From Dehalococcoidia bacterium (GTDB lineage: Bacteria > Chloroflexota > Dehalococcoidia > GIF9 > AB-539-J10), in contig JAUWFX010000044.1 of NCBI GenBank assembly GCA_030606765.1, positions 1-11,546 of the forward strand: 11,546 nucleotides of DNA. The letters are read 5' to 3'. Numbering within the stretch: the first letter of the stretch is position 1; each line of letters begins with the position of its first letter. Both the position numbers and the translations under genes were made by a program. This document shows, piece by piece, positions 1 through 6,375 of the stretch. The notes beneath the pieces were generated by a model, which was not told the origin of the DNA, searched no databases, and was given only the letters and a program-made list of their open reading frames with translations.

Positions 1-733
1 GGAACAGCGCCTGCGTGGGCTGGCCGGGGCATTCCTCTTCAGCGGTGACGATGTGACGAAGAGGATATCGGTGCTCTCGGGTGGGGAAAAGACCCGCGTC
101 GCCATTGCCAGGATGCTCGTAAGGCCAGCCAATCTCCTTCTCATGGATGAACCAACCAACCACCTGGACATTGCGTCCCGCGAGATTTTGACCGATGCCC
201 TGGATGCTTATAAAGGGACCTTGTGTTTCATCACTCACGACCGTGCCCTCATCCGGGAGATCGCCAATAAGATCATCCAGGTGCGGGACGGCCAGGTAAC
301 GGTTCTCTCCGGTAGTTACGACGATTATCTATGGCAGAGCAAGTTACCGGACGGTCAAGCAGAAATGATGGAAACCCAACTTGGTATAGGGCAGCGACGT
401 CAGCCACTAACGGCCGTGAGAAAGCGCCGGCGCAAAGCACTCGAAGGCCGGCTGCGCAATGAATACTACCGCGCCATATCACCGGTAAGGGAACGTATCA
501 CAGAAATAGAGCAGGAGGTGGCAGCGAGCAGAAAGCGAATTGAAGAAATCGAAGCTATGATGGCTGACCCCGCCCATTACGAGGATTCCCGGAACGTAGT
601 TGCTGTGAATCGTGAATATATGACGCTGAGAGAAAAGGTGGCGAGGTTGACGACCGAATGGGAGGATCTGACAGGCAAGGCTGAGCGGATAGACCTGGAG
701 TATCGCAAGACGCGGGAGGAGTTGGCAGGATAA
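1..733 (+). CDS. ABC-F family ATPase, C-terminal part (5' end outside window)
   Basis: Partial gene open at the 5' edge; the first whole codon is at position 2 and 243 residues are visible before the TAA at 731-733. A GTG at 53 could be taken for a start, but the reading frame is open upstream and encodes conserved sequence leading into the signature, so it is internal. Visible elements, in order: ABC signature LSGGEKTR, Walker B LLLMDEPTNHLD, the switch histidine in CFITHDR, then a basic linker (KRRRKALEGRLRNEYY) and a charged, predicted coiled-coil C-terminal region (ITEIEQEV... to ...TEWEDLTGK). This order, with no membrane segments, is typical of the second ABC domain and C-terminal extension of ABC-F proteins. 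These are soluble ATPases that act on ribosomes (EttA/Uup/YdiF-like). The subfamily cannot be fixed without the N-terminal half. The stretch is visibly richer in G+C than the rest of the window. Confidence 0.93.
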   Translation, partial: EQRLRGLAGAFLFSGDDVTKRISVLSGGEKTRVAIARMLVRPANLLLMDEPTNHLDIASREILTDALDAYKGTLCFITHDRALIREIANKIIQVRDGQVTVLSGSYDDYLWQSKLPDGQAEMMETQLGIGQRRQPLTAVRKRRRKALEGRLRNEYYRAISPVRERITEIEQEVAASRKRIEEIEAMMADPAHYEDSRNVVAVNREYMTLREKVARLTTEWEDLTGKAERIDLEYRKTREELAG

Positions 734-819
734 CGGTTGGGCGAGAGGAATGAATGGCCTGCGAATCTTTGAGCTACCTTAGCCTTCAGTAGTTCCTTGA
801 GTGTTACTTCTAGAGCAAA

Positions 820-873
820 AGAAAGGAGGTGATGCAACAATCTGACGTAAAGTCGGGTAATCTTATTACCTAA
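820..873 (+). promoter_or_regulatory. Extended Shine-Dalgarno sequence, 13-codon frame and perfect hairpin
   Basis: The sequence AGAAAGGAGGTGAT is a near-perfect complement of the usual 3' end of bacterial 16S rRNA, longer than any other SD in this window. An ATG at 832 lies inside it and opens a 13-codon frame ending with TAA at 871-873. A GTG at 829 is in the same frame. The last codons of that frame form a perfect 6-bp stem, GGTAAT / CTT / ATTACC, at 856-870. No longer gene follows. The spacing from SD core to ATG is too short for ordinary initiation, so this could be a relic of a lost gene's start, a leader-peptide element, or chance. Confidence 0.35.
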
Positions 874-884
874 ACTGGGTCTTG

Positions 885-897
885 GGGGACAGTTCCC
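885..897. repeat. GGGGA-CAG-TTCCC palindrome
   Basis: A short inverted repeat: GGGGA (885-889), loop CAG, TTCCC (893-897), one pair being G-U. It resembles the GGGGACAG...TCCCC type of palindrome often seen as dispersed REP-like units in bacterial and metagenomic genomes. A second, perfect version lies at 6481-6495. The identification as a dispersed repeat is an inference from memory of such motifs, not from a search. Confidence 0.35.
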
Positions 898-1086
898 GAA
901 CTTTTCTTTGAGAAGAAGGGGCTAATTTTGGTGCTGCAACAGTTGCTCGTGTCGGCAAATGCGTTGCAAAAGTGAATCAGGCCGTGAACCGTATCGACAT
1001 CCCTCAAAGTTGGCCAAGGCCTTACGGTTCCTTTCTATGTTGTGACTGAGGTAATTATCCCAAGCGTTGTTGTAATGGTAATCTTC

Positions 1087-1092
1087 TATAAT
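1087..1092 (+). promoter_or_regulatory. Candidate -10 box for tspO
   Basis: A consensus TATAAT lies 39 bases before the tspO ATG. No good -35 is found at 16-18 bp; the nearest, TTGTTG at 1067-1072, leaves only 14 bp. Treated as a weak promoter candidate. Confidence 0.3.
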
Positions 1093-1131
1093 TGTTCATG
1101 AATAAAGAATGTCAGCACAAAGACCCAAACT

Positions 1132-1635
1132 ATGGACTTGAATGATGTCATCAAACTTATTATCAGCATTCTTGCCAGCTTCGCCGCCGGTGGTATCGGC
1201 AGTATCTTCACCTTTGAGGCGATACCAACATGGTATGCTACACTGAAGAAGCCGCCCAAGACTCCACCCAACCGTGCATTCGGGCCTGTCTGGAGTACGC
1301 TCTATATTCTTATGTGAGTATCTGTCTTTCTTATCTGGCAGAACGGATTAGGTAGCGGTGCGGCAAGAGTTGCCTTTACCCTGTTTTGGGTCCAACTGAC
1401 ATTGAACGCTCTTTGCTCAATTGTCTTTTTCGGAATGAAGTCTATAAGGGGTGGGGTGATAACGATTGTTATTCTGTGGTTTCTCATCTTGGCTACGGCT
1501 GTTGCCTCTTTCAGGGTTTCAACCTGGGCCGGAGCACTTCTTATTCCCTACCTTATCTGGATCACTATTGCTTCATACCTGAACATTGGAGTGTGGTGGC
1601 TGAACAAACCTGCCAAACAAAAAAAGGCCATCTAG
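1132..1635 (+). pseudogene. tspO: TspO/MBR family membrane protein, interrupted by an in-frame TGA
   Basis: Two halves lie in one frame, separated only by TGA at 1315-1317: 61 codons before it and 105 after it, to TAG at 1633-1635. Together they would make about 167 residues, the normal TspO size. Recognisable family elements: AAGGIGSIFT in the first helix, the loop IPTWYATLKKPPKTPPN, FGPVWSTLYILM, then after the stop a tryptophan-rich third helix, further hydrophobic helices and the closing PYLIWITIASYLN with WWLN. Five membrane segments are expected. Family members have Gly directly after the LYxLM motif, so the stop fits a single GGA-to-TGA change. TspO proteins bind porphyrins and related ligands in the membrane. 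No SD precedes the ATG. The second half has lost no conservation that I can see, so the change may be recent, a sequencing error, or read through. A TTG at 1402 is an unlikely independent start. Confidence 0.85.
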
Positions 1636-1645
1636 ATACCTCTAG
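1619..1645 (-). terminator. Possible terminator downstream of tRNA-Val
   Basis: Read on the minus strand after the tRNA, a perfect 5-bp stem (CTAGA, loop GGTA, TCTAG; 1645-1632) is followed six bases later by seven T (1625-1619). A further inverted repeat, TGTCAC (1651-1656) with GTGACA (1670-1675), lies between it and the tRNA. The stem is short and the gap to the T-tract is long, so this is only a candidate. It sits over the end of tspO on the other strand. Confidence 0.35.
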
Positions 1646-1675
1646 CATTCTGTCACTCTCACTCAAAACGTGACA

Positions 1676-1751
1676 TGGTGGGCGGTACTGGACTTGAACC
1701 AGTGACCTCTGCGATGTCAACGCAGCGCTCTAACCACTGAGCTAACCGCCC
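1676..1751 (-). tRNA. tRNA-Val (anticodon GAC), CCA encoded
   Basis: A full cloverleaf can be folded on the minus strand. It has a 7-bp acceptor (GGGCGGT with ACCGCCC), D stem GCTC/GAGC, anticodon stem CTGCG/CGCAG with loop TTGACAT (anticodon GAC at 1716-1718), a 5-nt variable loop, and T stem ACTGG/CCAGT with loop TTCAAGT. The discriminator is A, and CCA is encoded at 1678-1676. The GAC anticodon reads GUC/GUU valine codons. The gene lies convergent to tspO with 40 bp between them and has its own promoter at 1760-1788. Confidence 0.96.
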
Positions 1752-1759
1752 GTTTGGCG

Positions 1760-1788
1760 ATTGTATCAAACATAGCTGAACACGACAA
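1760..1788 (-). promoter_or_regulatory. Promoter of tRNA-Val
   Basis: On the minus strand: -35 TTGTCG (1788-1783), 17-bp spacer, -10 TACAAT (1765-1760). The first tRNA base (1751) is 8 bases downstream of the -10, so the primary transcript would have almost no leader. Confidence 0.65.
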
Positions 1789-1876
1789 ATCTTTGATAAT
1801 ATGGCAGAAATAGAAGGTTACTTATCATTGGGCGGCTTAGAGATTAAACATTGATAAAATACGATGCCTGCTATGG

Positions 1877-2116
1877 CTATTCTTTACCTCGCAGCCTTAC
1901 ACCACTGGTGACATTGATCTGTACAGTTTGACCACAATTAGGGCAGGTTACTTCCACAACAAGAGGTCTTGCCATCACCCTTTCTATAAGCGATGTTACT
2001 ATAGAGTCCATATTATCCAGCCTCTCATCTAACATATCAAGGCGCTTAATTAACTGCCCTATATCCCGGTCTTGTTTGACCTGTTTGCCTGGATCAGCTC
2101 TATCCTGTGAAACCAA
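1877..2116 (-). CDS. Small unrecognised protein, coiled coil plus single CxxC
   Basis: 79 residues, TTG start and TAG stop. I do not recognise a family. The first third is charged and hydrophilic (QDRADPGKQVKQDRDIG). Residues 19-45 (about QLIKRLDMLDERLDNMDSIVTSLIERV) have the heptad look of a short coiled coil. The end holds VTCPNCGQTVQI, one zinc-knuckle-like CPNCG that lacks a second cysteine pair, so any metal site would need a partner chain or would be incomplete. The TTG is one base after the TAA of the upstream gene (2118-2438), which points to translational coupling and supports this start; the first ATG in frame is at Met28 and would remove part of the coiled coil. Expressed from the promoter at 2475-2503. 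Possibly a DNA- or protein-binding accessory; no function is assigned. Confidence 0.68.
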   Translation of the reverse strand: MVSQDRADPGKQVKQDRDIGQLIKRLDMLDERLDNMDSIVTSLIERVMARPLVVEVTCPNCGQTVQINVTSGVRLRGKE

Positions 2117-2117
2117 T

Positions 2118-2438
2118 TTATAGACTCTTCTCTACAACTCCTAATGATTCTAGTTCAGCTTTATCCTCTTTCATCAACTTTTCTATTTGTTCAGCGACGG
2201 TGCGTTCCAAATACTTACGGAAAGCTTCCCGTGCTGCTGGTGACGACCTTACAGCCTCCTTTACTCTCTGCCATTCACCCGCTATCACTTCATTCATCTG
2301 CTCAACACTTATGGGCTGTTTTCCCTGCCACAATTCTTCTATCCTATCCAAGACCCTGCTTGTCATAGCCCTCTTAATGCGGTCGAAAGAAAGTAGCTCC
2401 TCCGCACTATATGGGTGCCCTGCTTTTCCTTCAGTCAT
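2118..2438 (-). CDS. Unrecognised 106-residue helical protein
   Basis: 106 residues, ATG start preceded by a good SD (GGAGGT, 8 nt before ATG) and a near-consensus promoter; ends TAA. Almost all of it is predicted helical and charged: YSAEELLSFDRIKRAM, VLDRIEELWQGKQPIS, EQMNEVIAGEWQRVKEAV, then a strongly charged C-terminal helix ending KAELESLGVVEKSL. There is no signal peptide, membrane segment, cysteine motif or nucleotide-binding motif. I do not recognise a family. It forms a two-gene unit with the CPNCG protein at 1877-2116, one base apart, so the two products are probably made together and may interact (inference). The strong promoter and SD argue that it is a real, well-expressed gene. 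A longer frame on the opposite strand over the same bases is judged a shadow. Confidence 0.75.
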   Translation of the reverse strand: MTEGKAGHPYSAEELLSFDRIKRAMTSRVLDRIEELWQGKQPISVEQMNEVIAGEWQRVKEAVRSSPAAREAFRKYLERTVAEQIEKLMKEDKAELESLGVVEKSL

Positions 2439-2474
2439 GGTACACTACCTCCAATTAGATTTATTTGCCTTACT

Positions 2475-2503
2475 ATCATAAGTATAACAGAGCGACTTGT
2501 CAA
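2475..2503 (-). promoter_or_regulatory. Near-consensus promoter for the 106/79-residue gene pair
   Basis: On the minus strand: -35 TTGACA (2503-2498), 17-bp spacer, -10 TATGAT (2480-2475). It lies 37 bases before the ATG at 2438. Together with the promoter at 2541-2569 it forms a divergent control region of under 100 bp. Confidence 0.75.
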
Positions 2504-2540
2504 GGTATAACTGATCCTCCATATGAACGAGTACACCATA

Positions 2541-2569
2541 TTGATTTTTAATTGGAAAAAGTGTATGAT
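2541..2569 (+). promoter_or_regulatory. Near-consensus promoter for the EF-Tu-domain-2-like gene
   Basis: -35 TTGATT (2541-2546), 17-bp spacer, -10 TATGAT (2564-2569), followed by the strong SD AGGAGGT (2581-2587) 8 nt before the ATG at 2596. The very good match to consensus suggests high expression. Confidence 0.72.
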
Positions 2570-2595
2570 ATCCTCATAAAAGGAGGTACCTGGAG

Positions 2596-2850
2596 ATGGG
2601 CGAAGTGGAAATTGGCAAGGTAACGGATTTTTTTGCTAATCCCGTGGTAGCTGGTATAGAACTAAGCGGCGCATTGAAAATAGGTGATAAAATCCATGTC
2701 CAGGGCAGCACCACAGATATGGAACTGGCTGTAGAATCTATGCAGATCGAGCGCGTTAACATCACCGAGGGCAAGCCCGGCGACCTTGTGGGCATAAAAG
2801 TTCCTGATAGAGTAAGGCGAGGTGACAAAGTTTATAAAGTCACTGAATAG
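2596..2850 (+). CDS. Stand-alone EF-Tu domain-2-like (translation elongation factor-like) protein
   Basis: 84 residues, ATG with a strong SD, TAG stop. The sequence has the beta-barrel pattern of domain 2 of translation GTPases: [52 protein letters not shown] and a closing RRGDKVYKV. The GTPase (G) domain and domain 3 are absent, and the gene is complete with its own promoter, SD and stop, so it is not a fragment. Such short proteins are annotated elsewhere as translation elongation factor-like; their role is not established to my knowledge. It is monocistronic, and its last 11 bases (2840-2850) overlap the 3' end of convergent ribH, leaving no room for a dedicated terminator on either strand. 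Family call fairly sure, function unknown. Confidence 0.85.
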   Translation: MGEVEIGKVTDFFANPVVAGIELSGALKIGDKIHVQGSTTDMELAVESMQIERVNITEGKPGDLVGIKVPDRVRRGDKVYKVTE

Positions 2851-3307
2851 CCTTAAGCAGATTTGCCATTTCAATAGCATTCACTGCAGCAGCAAAACCT
2901 TTATTACCCTCTTTAGCTCCTGCTCTCTGGATAGCCTGCTCCAAAGTATCAGCTGTGATTATGCCTTGTATTACTGGTAGGCCAGTATCCAGGCTCACTC
3001 TGCCAATTCCCCTGCTCACCTCGGAAGCAACATACTCAGAATGGGGGGTGCCGCCACGAATCACCGCGCCAAGGCATACTATGGCATCGTACTTATCACT
3101 CTGTGCCAATTTTTTGCTTATAAGCGGGATCTCTAGACAACCTGGAGTCCAGACAATATCGATGTCATCTTCATTGGCACCGTGGCGCAACAAAGCGTCT
3201 CTTGCTCCATCAAGCAGCTTCGTGGTTATTAACTCATTAAAACGAGAAACAACCACGGCAAACTTAAGACCTTTTCCTATCAGGATACCTTCATAATGCT
3301 TAGCCAT
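2840..3307 (-). CDS. ribH: 6,7-dimethyl-8-ribityllumazine synthase
   Basis: 155 residues, the usual length for the beta subunit. It condenses 5-amino-6-ribitylaminouracil with 3,4-dihydroxy-2-butanone 4-phosphate to the lumazine precursor of riboflavin. Motifs: VSRFN (residues 20-24), the TPGCLEIPL substrate loop (54-62), [16 protein letters not shown] with the catalytic histidine at about 89, and the C-terminal [15 protein letters not shown]. Minor departures from the common forms are RGGTPH (usually RGETPH or RGSTPH) and GIITADT (usually GVLTTDT). Last gene of the rib operon. Its ATG shares one base with the TAA of ribBA, and its SD GGAGGG lies inside the end of ribBA, so translation is coupled. 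It ends with TGA, which shows that TGA works as a stop in this genome. Soluble, expected to assemble into a multimeric shell or pentamers. Confidence 0.97.
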   Translation of the reverse strand: MAKHYEGILIGKGLKFAVVVSRFNELITTKLLDGARDALLRHGANEDDIDIVWTPGCLEIPLISKKLAQSDKYDAIVCLGAVIRGGTPHSEYVASEVSRGIGRVSLDTGLPVIQGIITADTLEQAIQRAGAKEGNKGFAAAVNAIEMANLLKAIQ

Positions 3308-4515
3308 TACTTACCCTCCTGTATACCTAGAATATGTCCTAACTTCTTTTGCTTGGTTTCTAAATAGCGAATGTTATAAGGGGTAGACGGGGCTATTAGG
3401 GGAACAGTCTCGACTATCTTAATTCCATAGCTTTCCAACCCAATCACCTTCTTGGGGTTATTAGTAAGCAATCGAATATTATGTAAACCTAAGTCGGCCA
3501 GAATCTGGGCACCTACCCCATAATCTCTCAAATCAGGAGCAAAACCTAAAGCTATATTAGCCTCCACAGTATCCATCCCTTGATCCTGAAGAGCATAGGC
3601 GCAAAGTTTGTTGTGAAACCCGATTCCCCTCCCCTCTTGTCTCATATAAAGAAAAACACCTCGATCTTCTTTGGCTATACTTTGTAAAGCCATATCAATC
3701 TGGACCCCACAATCGCATCTCAAACTACCAAAGACGTCCCCAGTCAGGCATTCACTGTGAACGCGGACCAGCACTGGCTCAGCATTTGATATATCACCTT
3801 TGACTAGAGCAACATGTTCAGCAGCATCAACAACACTTTTATAAGCTACGGCTGTAAATTCGCCATACGTAGTGGGCAGCTTAGCTTCAGTTACTCTTTG
3901 CACCAGTTTTTCATGATGAATACGGTAGGCAATCAAATCAGTGATAGTTACAATCTTTAAGGCAAACTTAGAGGCCATTTCCTCAAGCTGAGGCAGACGG
4001 GCCATTGTGCCATCTTCATCCATAATCTCACATATGACTCCAGCAGGATAAAGTCCAGCTAGTTTAGCCAGATCAACGATAGCTTCGGTGTGTCCTGCAC
4101 GTACTAACACCCCACCTTCTCTGGCTCGAATAGGGAATATATGCCCTGGCTGAACCAGGTCACCCGTCTTGGTATTAGGATCAAGCACCGTTTTTATGGT
4201 CTGGGCTCGATCAAAGGCAGAGATGCCAGTGGTAACTTTATTCTTTGCCTCAATAGAAACTGTGAAGGCAGTGGAGTAGCGTGAGGTATTATTGGTAACC
4301 ATCAGTGGTATTCCTAATTCGTCAAGTCTTTGGCCAGTAATAGGAAGACAAATCAATCCCCGACCATGCTTAGCCATAAAATTTATCGCATCAGGAGTAA
4401 CCTTCTCGGCAGCCATAGCCAGATCCCCTTCATTTTCGCGTGACTCGTCATCAACGATGATGATAAACTTGCCTGCCCTTATATCTTCAATTGCCTCCGA
4501 AACGTTAGCCAGCAT
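3307..4515 (-). CDS. ribBA: Bifunctional 3,4-dihydroxy-2-butanone 4-phosphate synthase / GTP cyclohydrolase II
   Basis: 402 residues with both domains intact. Residues 1 to about 200 are RibB: the acidic loop [11 protein letters not shown], the [14 protein letters not shown] segment, [15 protein letters not shown] and RAGHTEA with the catalytic histidine, which make DHBP from ribulose 5-phosphate. Residues about 205-402 are RibA: the zinc cysteines in [18 protein letters not shown], the RQEGRGIG loop, [12 protein letters not shown] and LTNNPKK, which open the GTP ring. The fusion is the common bacterial form, so both branches enter the pathway from one polypeptide. The start ATG overlaps the 3' end of ribE by 11 bp and has the SD AGGGGGA. 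Its TAA overlaps the ribH start by one base. No catalytic residue is visibly missing. Confidence 0.97.
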   Translation of the reverse strand: MLANVSEAIEDIRAGKFIIIVDDESRENEGDLAMAAEKVTPDAINFMAKHGRGLICLPITGQRLDELGIPLMVTNNTSRYSTAFTVSIEAKNKVTTGISAFDRAQTIKTVLDPNTKTGDLVQPGHIFPIRAREGGVLVRAGHTEAIVDLAKLAGLYPAGVICEIMDEDGTMARLPQLEEMASKFALKIVTITDLIAYRIHHEKLVQRVTEAKLPTTYGEFTAVAYKSVVDAAEHVALVKGDISNAEPVLVRVHSECLTGDVFGSLRCDCGVQIDMALQSIAKEDRGVFLYMRQEGRGIGFHNKLCAYALQDQGMDTVEANIALGFAPDLRDYGVGAQILADLGLHNIRLLTNNPKKVIGLESYGIKIVETVPLIAPSTPYNIRYLETKQKKLGHILGIQEGK

Positions 4516-5146
4516 CTGTTCCCCCTACAAATCCATATTCCTTAAGGAACTCGAAGTTTAAACTTTGTCTTTTTCGCTCCTTAAGATTTTCTACATATTT
4601 AGCTATGATGTCTGTTTCTAAATTGACTACGTCTCCGGGTCTCTTCCTTCCTAACGTAGTATGTTCCATAGTGTAAGCCACTAGAGACACAACAAAAGAA
4701 AAATCATCAAGGTCTACAATGGTGAGACTAACACCATCAACAGCGACAAAGCCTTTATCGACCATATAAGGCATTAGTTTAGCAGGTGCTGAAATCCTCA
4801 TAATATGCGCGGTTTCTTCGCTAGTTACATCCATTACTTCTCCCGTATCATCGACATGACCCAACACTAAATGGCCACCCAGGCGTCCCCCCAGTACCAG
4901 TGCCCTCTCCAAATTTACCTGGTCATTATAATGAAGTCTACCGAGATTAGTGCAACGTAACGTCTCAGCCATAACATTAACACTGAGGCCGCGATTTTCC
5001 AGGGAGACAACAGTTAAGCAAACACCATTAGCAGCTATGCTGTCGCCCACTTTCGTTCCTTCAAGCACCTTATGGGCTTCGAAGGCTAAGCGGTCTCGGC
5101 TTGTTTCCTTAACTATGCCAATCTCCTCAACTATCCCTGTGAACAT
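4505..5146 (-). CDS. ribE: Riboflavin synthase, alpha subunit
   Basis: 213 residues; dismutates two 6,7-dimethyl-8-ribityllumazine molecules to riboflavin. The two tandem lumazine-binding barrels are visible. The first starts at MFTGIVEEIG, with IAANGVCLTVV, VNVMAETLRCTNLG and GGHLVLGHVD. The second has KGFVAVDGVSLTIVDL and a TTLG segment. The C-terminal helix (IIAKYVENLKERK) would form the trimer contact known in this family. The canonical MFTG N terminus fixes the start, although no good SD precedes it. The gap to the ribD stop is only 17 bases, so it probably depends on translation of ribD. Second gene of the operon; it overlaps ribBA by 11 bp. Confidence 0.97.
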   Translation of the reverse strand: MFTGIVEEIGIVKETSRDRLAFEAHKVLEGTKVGDSIAANGVCLTVVSLENRGLSVNVMAETLRCTNLGRLHYNDQVNLERALVLGGRLGGHLVLGHVDDTGEVMDVTSEETAHIMRISAPAKLMPYMVDKGFVAVDGVSLTIVDLDDFSFVVSLVAYTMEHTTLGRKRPGDVVNLETDIIAKYVENLKERKRQSLNFEFLKEYGFVGGTDAG

Positions 5147-5163
5147 ACTATAGGCCTGAAAAC

Positions 5164-6282
5164 CTACGCCTCTTGCGGTAATCGTTTCTCCACGTATCCA
5201 CTGACTAATATATCATCGCCGAAACTCTTGATGTCAACTTGACTAAGGCGCAGAGCCTTAGCTATATTGTCAACGCCATTCCCCCCCACACTTACAGCCT
5301 CACAGCCGCCAATGATGATTGGTGAAATGAAAGCCAATACCTTATCCACTAGGTGATGGTCAAAAAGTGAACCGAGAAGTTTACCACCTCCCTCCACTAG
5401 GACAGTGACAATCTCTCGCTTCCCCAACAACTTCAATAACTCCACAATATCTACCGAGCCTTCCCTGGCTGGTAATTCCAGTACTTCAGCACCCGCCTCT
5501 ACAAATTTTTCCTTCTTTACAGAGTCAAAAGGTGCTGCTACAGCGAGCAAAACCTCGCCCGGTGGCTCAAAAATATGAGCATTCAATGGTACCTTTCCTT
5601 TGCTATCAACAACCAGGCGTAGAGGCTGCATTTTCCCTATGCCACCTCTACCACCACAACCTTTAGCAGTGAGGCGAGGATTATCAGCAACAATGGTGTT
5701 TACCCCTACCATTATGGCGTCGACAGTATAGCGCAGGGTATGTGCATACTTTCTTGCCTCTTCCTTGGTTATCCACTTAGAATCACCGGTTTTAGTAGCA
5801 ATCTTGCCGTCAAGGCTCATGGCGAATTTGGCCACGACGAATGGTAAACCCGTAGTAATGTGCTTAATATAAGCCTCGTTTATTTCGGAAGCTTCTTGTT
5901 GACATATACCTATATGGGTCTTGATGCCTCCTTCATTTAGCCTGCCTACACCACGCCCTGAAACTACCGGGTTGGGGTCAAGCAAGGCTATATGGACCTC
6001 TGAAATGCCGGCATCGATTATAGCTTGAGTGCAAGGTGGAGTACGCCCATAATGAGAGCAAGGCTCCAGGGTAACATACATGGTAGCACCCTGCGCCTTA
6101 TCACCAGCCTGCCGAAGTGCCATAACCTCAGCATGCTCCGAGCCAGCAGGCTGAGTATATCCCATGCCTACAGCAAGTCCATCTTTAACAACTACTGCCC
6201 CCACTGCTGGGTTAGGACTGGTATATCCCATAGCTAACTTAGCCAAGGATAGAGCACATTCCATATACTGCTGGGGGGGCAT
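5164..6282 (-). CDS. ribD: Bifunctional riboflavin deaminase / 5-amino-6-(5-phosphoribosylamino)uracil reductase
   Basis: 372 residues, the usual length. The N-terminal zinc deaminase domain (to about 145) has TSPNPAVGAVVV, the HAE motif (His50, Glu52) and EPCSHYGRTPPC, whose Cys75 and Cys84 complete the zinc site. The C-terminal NADPH reductase domain starts at about FVVAKFAMSLDGKIA, with GDSKWIT, VGVNTIVADNPRLT and the VLVEGGG nucleotide-binding turn. Together they perform steps two and three from the GTP cyclohydrolase II product. First gene of the rib operon; ATG preceded by the SD AAAAGGT, which sits in a small hairpin loop. Seven C follow the start codon directly (codons 2-3) and seven G occur near the 3' end (5281-5287). 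An in-frame Met at codon 7 is an alternative start that would still keep the deaminase fold. Confidence 0.97.
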   Translation of the reverse strand: MPPQQYMECALSLAKLAMGYTSPNPAVGAVVVKDGLAVGMGYTQPAGSEHAEVMALRQAGDKAQGATMYVTLEPCSHYGRTPPCTQAIIDAGISEVHIALLDPNPVVSGRGVGRLNEGGIKTHIGICQQEASEINEAYIKHITTGLPFVVAKFAMSLDGKIATKTGDSKWITKEEARKYAHTLRYTVDAIMVGVNTIVADNPRLTAKGCGGRGGIGKMQPLRLVVDSKGKVPLNAHIFEPPGEVLLAVAAPFDSVKKEKFVEAGAEVLELPAREGSVDIVELLKLLGKREIVTVLVEGGGKLLGSLFDHHLVDKVLAFISPIIIGGCEAVSVGGNGVDNIAKALRLSQVDIKSFGDDILVSGYVEKRLPQEA

Positions 6283-6370
6283 TACTATCTACCTTTTACA
6301 GATAAATTCCTTATAAGGCGATGCGATCTGTAGGTTTACTTTGCCTCTAGTATTTACTCCTTACATCGCT
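6283..6370 (-). promoter_or_regulatory. Structured 5' leader of the rib operon (not an FMN riboswitch)
   Basis: From the predicted start near 6369 the minus-strand leader is about 85 nt. It contains an enclosing inverted repeat GCGATG (6369-6364) / CATCGC (6323-6318), a perfect 10-bp palindrome CCTTATAAGG (6318-6309), and a 5-bp stem TATCT (6304-6300) / AGATA (6290-6286) whose 9-nt loop carries the ribD SD. The conserved FMN-riboswitch blocks are absent on this strand. The elements overlap or abut, so they could be alternative folds. A regulatory role is inferred from structure only. Confidence 0.4.
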
Positions 6371-6375
6371 AGAAC

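Larger units (their letters stand above)
734..1131. other. Long non-coding stretch between ABC-F gene and tspO
   Basis: I see no convincing gene in these 398 bases. They hold tiny frames only: 10 codons at 750-782 behind a GAGAGG-like SD, 13 codons at 832-873, and a reading frame open from 912 to 1049 whose only possible start is a GTG at 972. They also hold an extended SD-like sequence (821-833), a perfect hairpin (856-870) and a GGGGA/TTCCC palindrome (885-897). A decayed gene or mobile-element remnant is possible, but no family is recognisable. Confidence 0.5.

Noticed and set aside
750..782. Ten-codon frame with an SD after the ABC-F gene
   Set aside because: Too short to support without conservation data; the SD match is moderate and could be chance.
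577..840. Minus-strand frame across the end of the ABC-F gene
   Set aside because: It is antisense to the conserved C-terminal extension of the ABC-F protein, and its product has no family features.
912..1049. Open frame in the gap before tspO
   Set aside because: No ATG; the only possible start is a GTG at 972 giving 25 residues with no SD and no recognised family, so it is not called a gene.
1132..1635. Alternative genetic code with TGA read as glycine
   Set aside because: The ribH frame ends at a TGA exactly at the normal family length, so TGA works as a stop; one TGA in tspO does not support recoding.
1386..1673. 95-codon frame overlapping the second half of tspO
   Set aside because: It is out of frame with the clear TspO homology, and its protein looks like a frame-shifted shadow.
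2107..2481. 124-codon plus-strand frame over the small gene pair
   Set aside because: It is antisense to the 106-residue gene, which has a strong promoter and SD; the plus-strand protein shows no recognisable family and has no SD.
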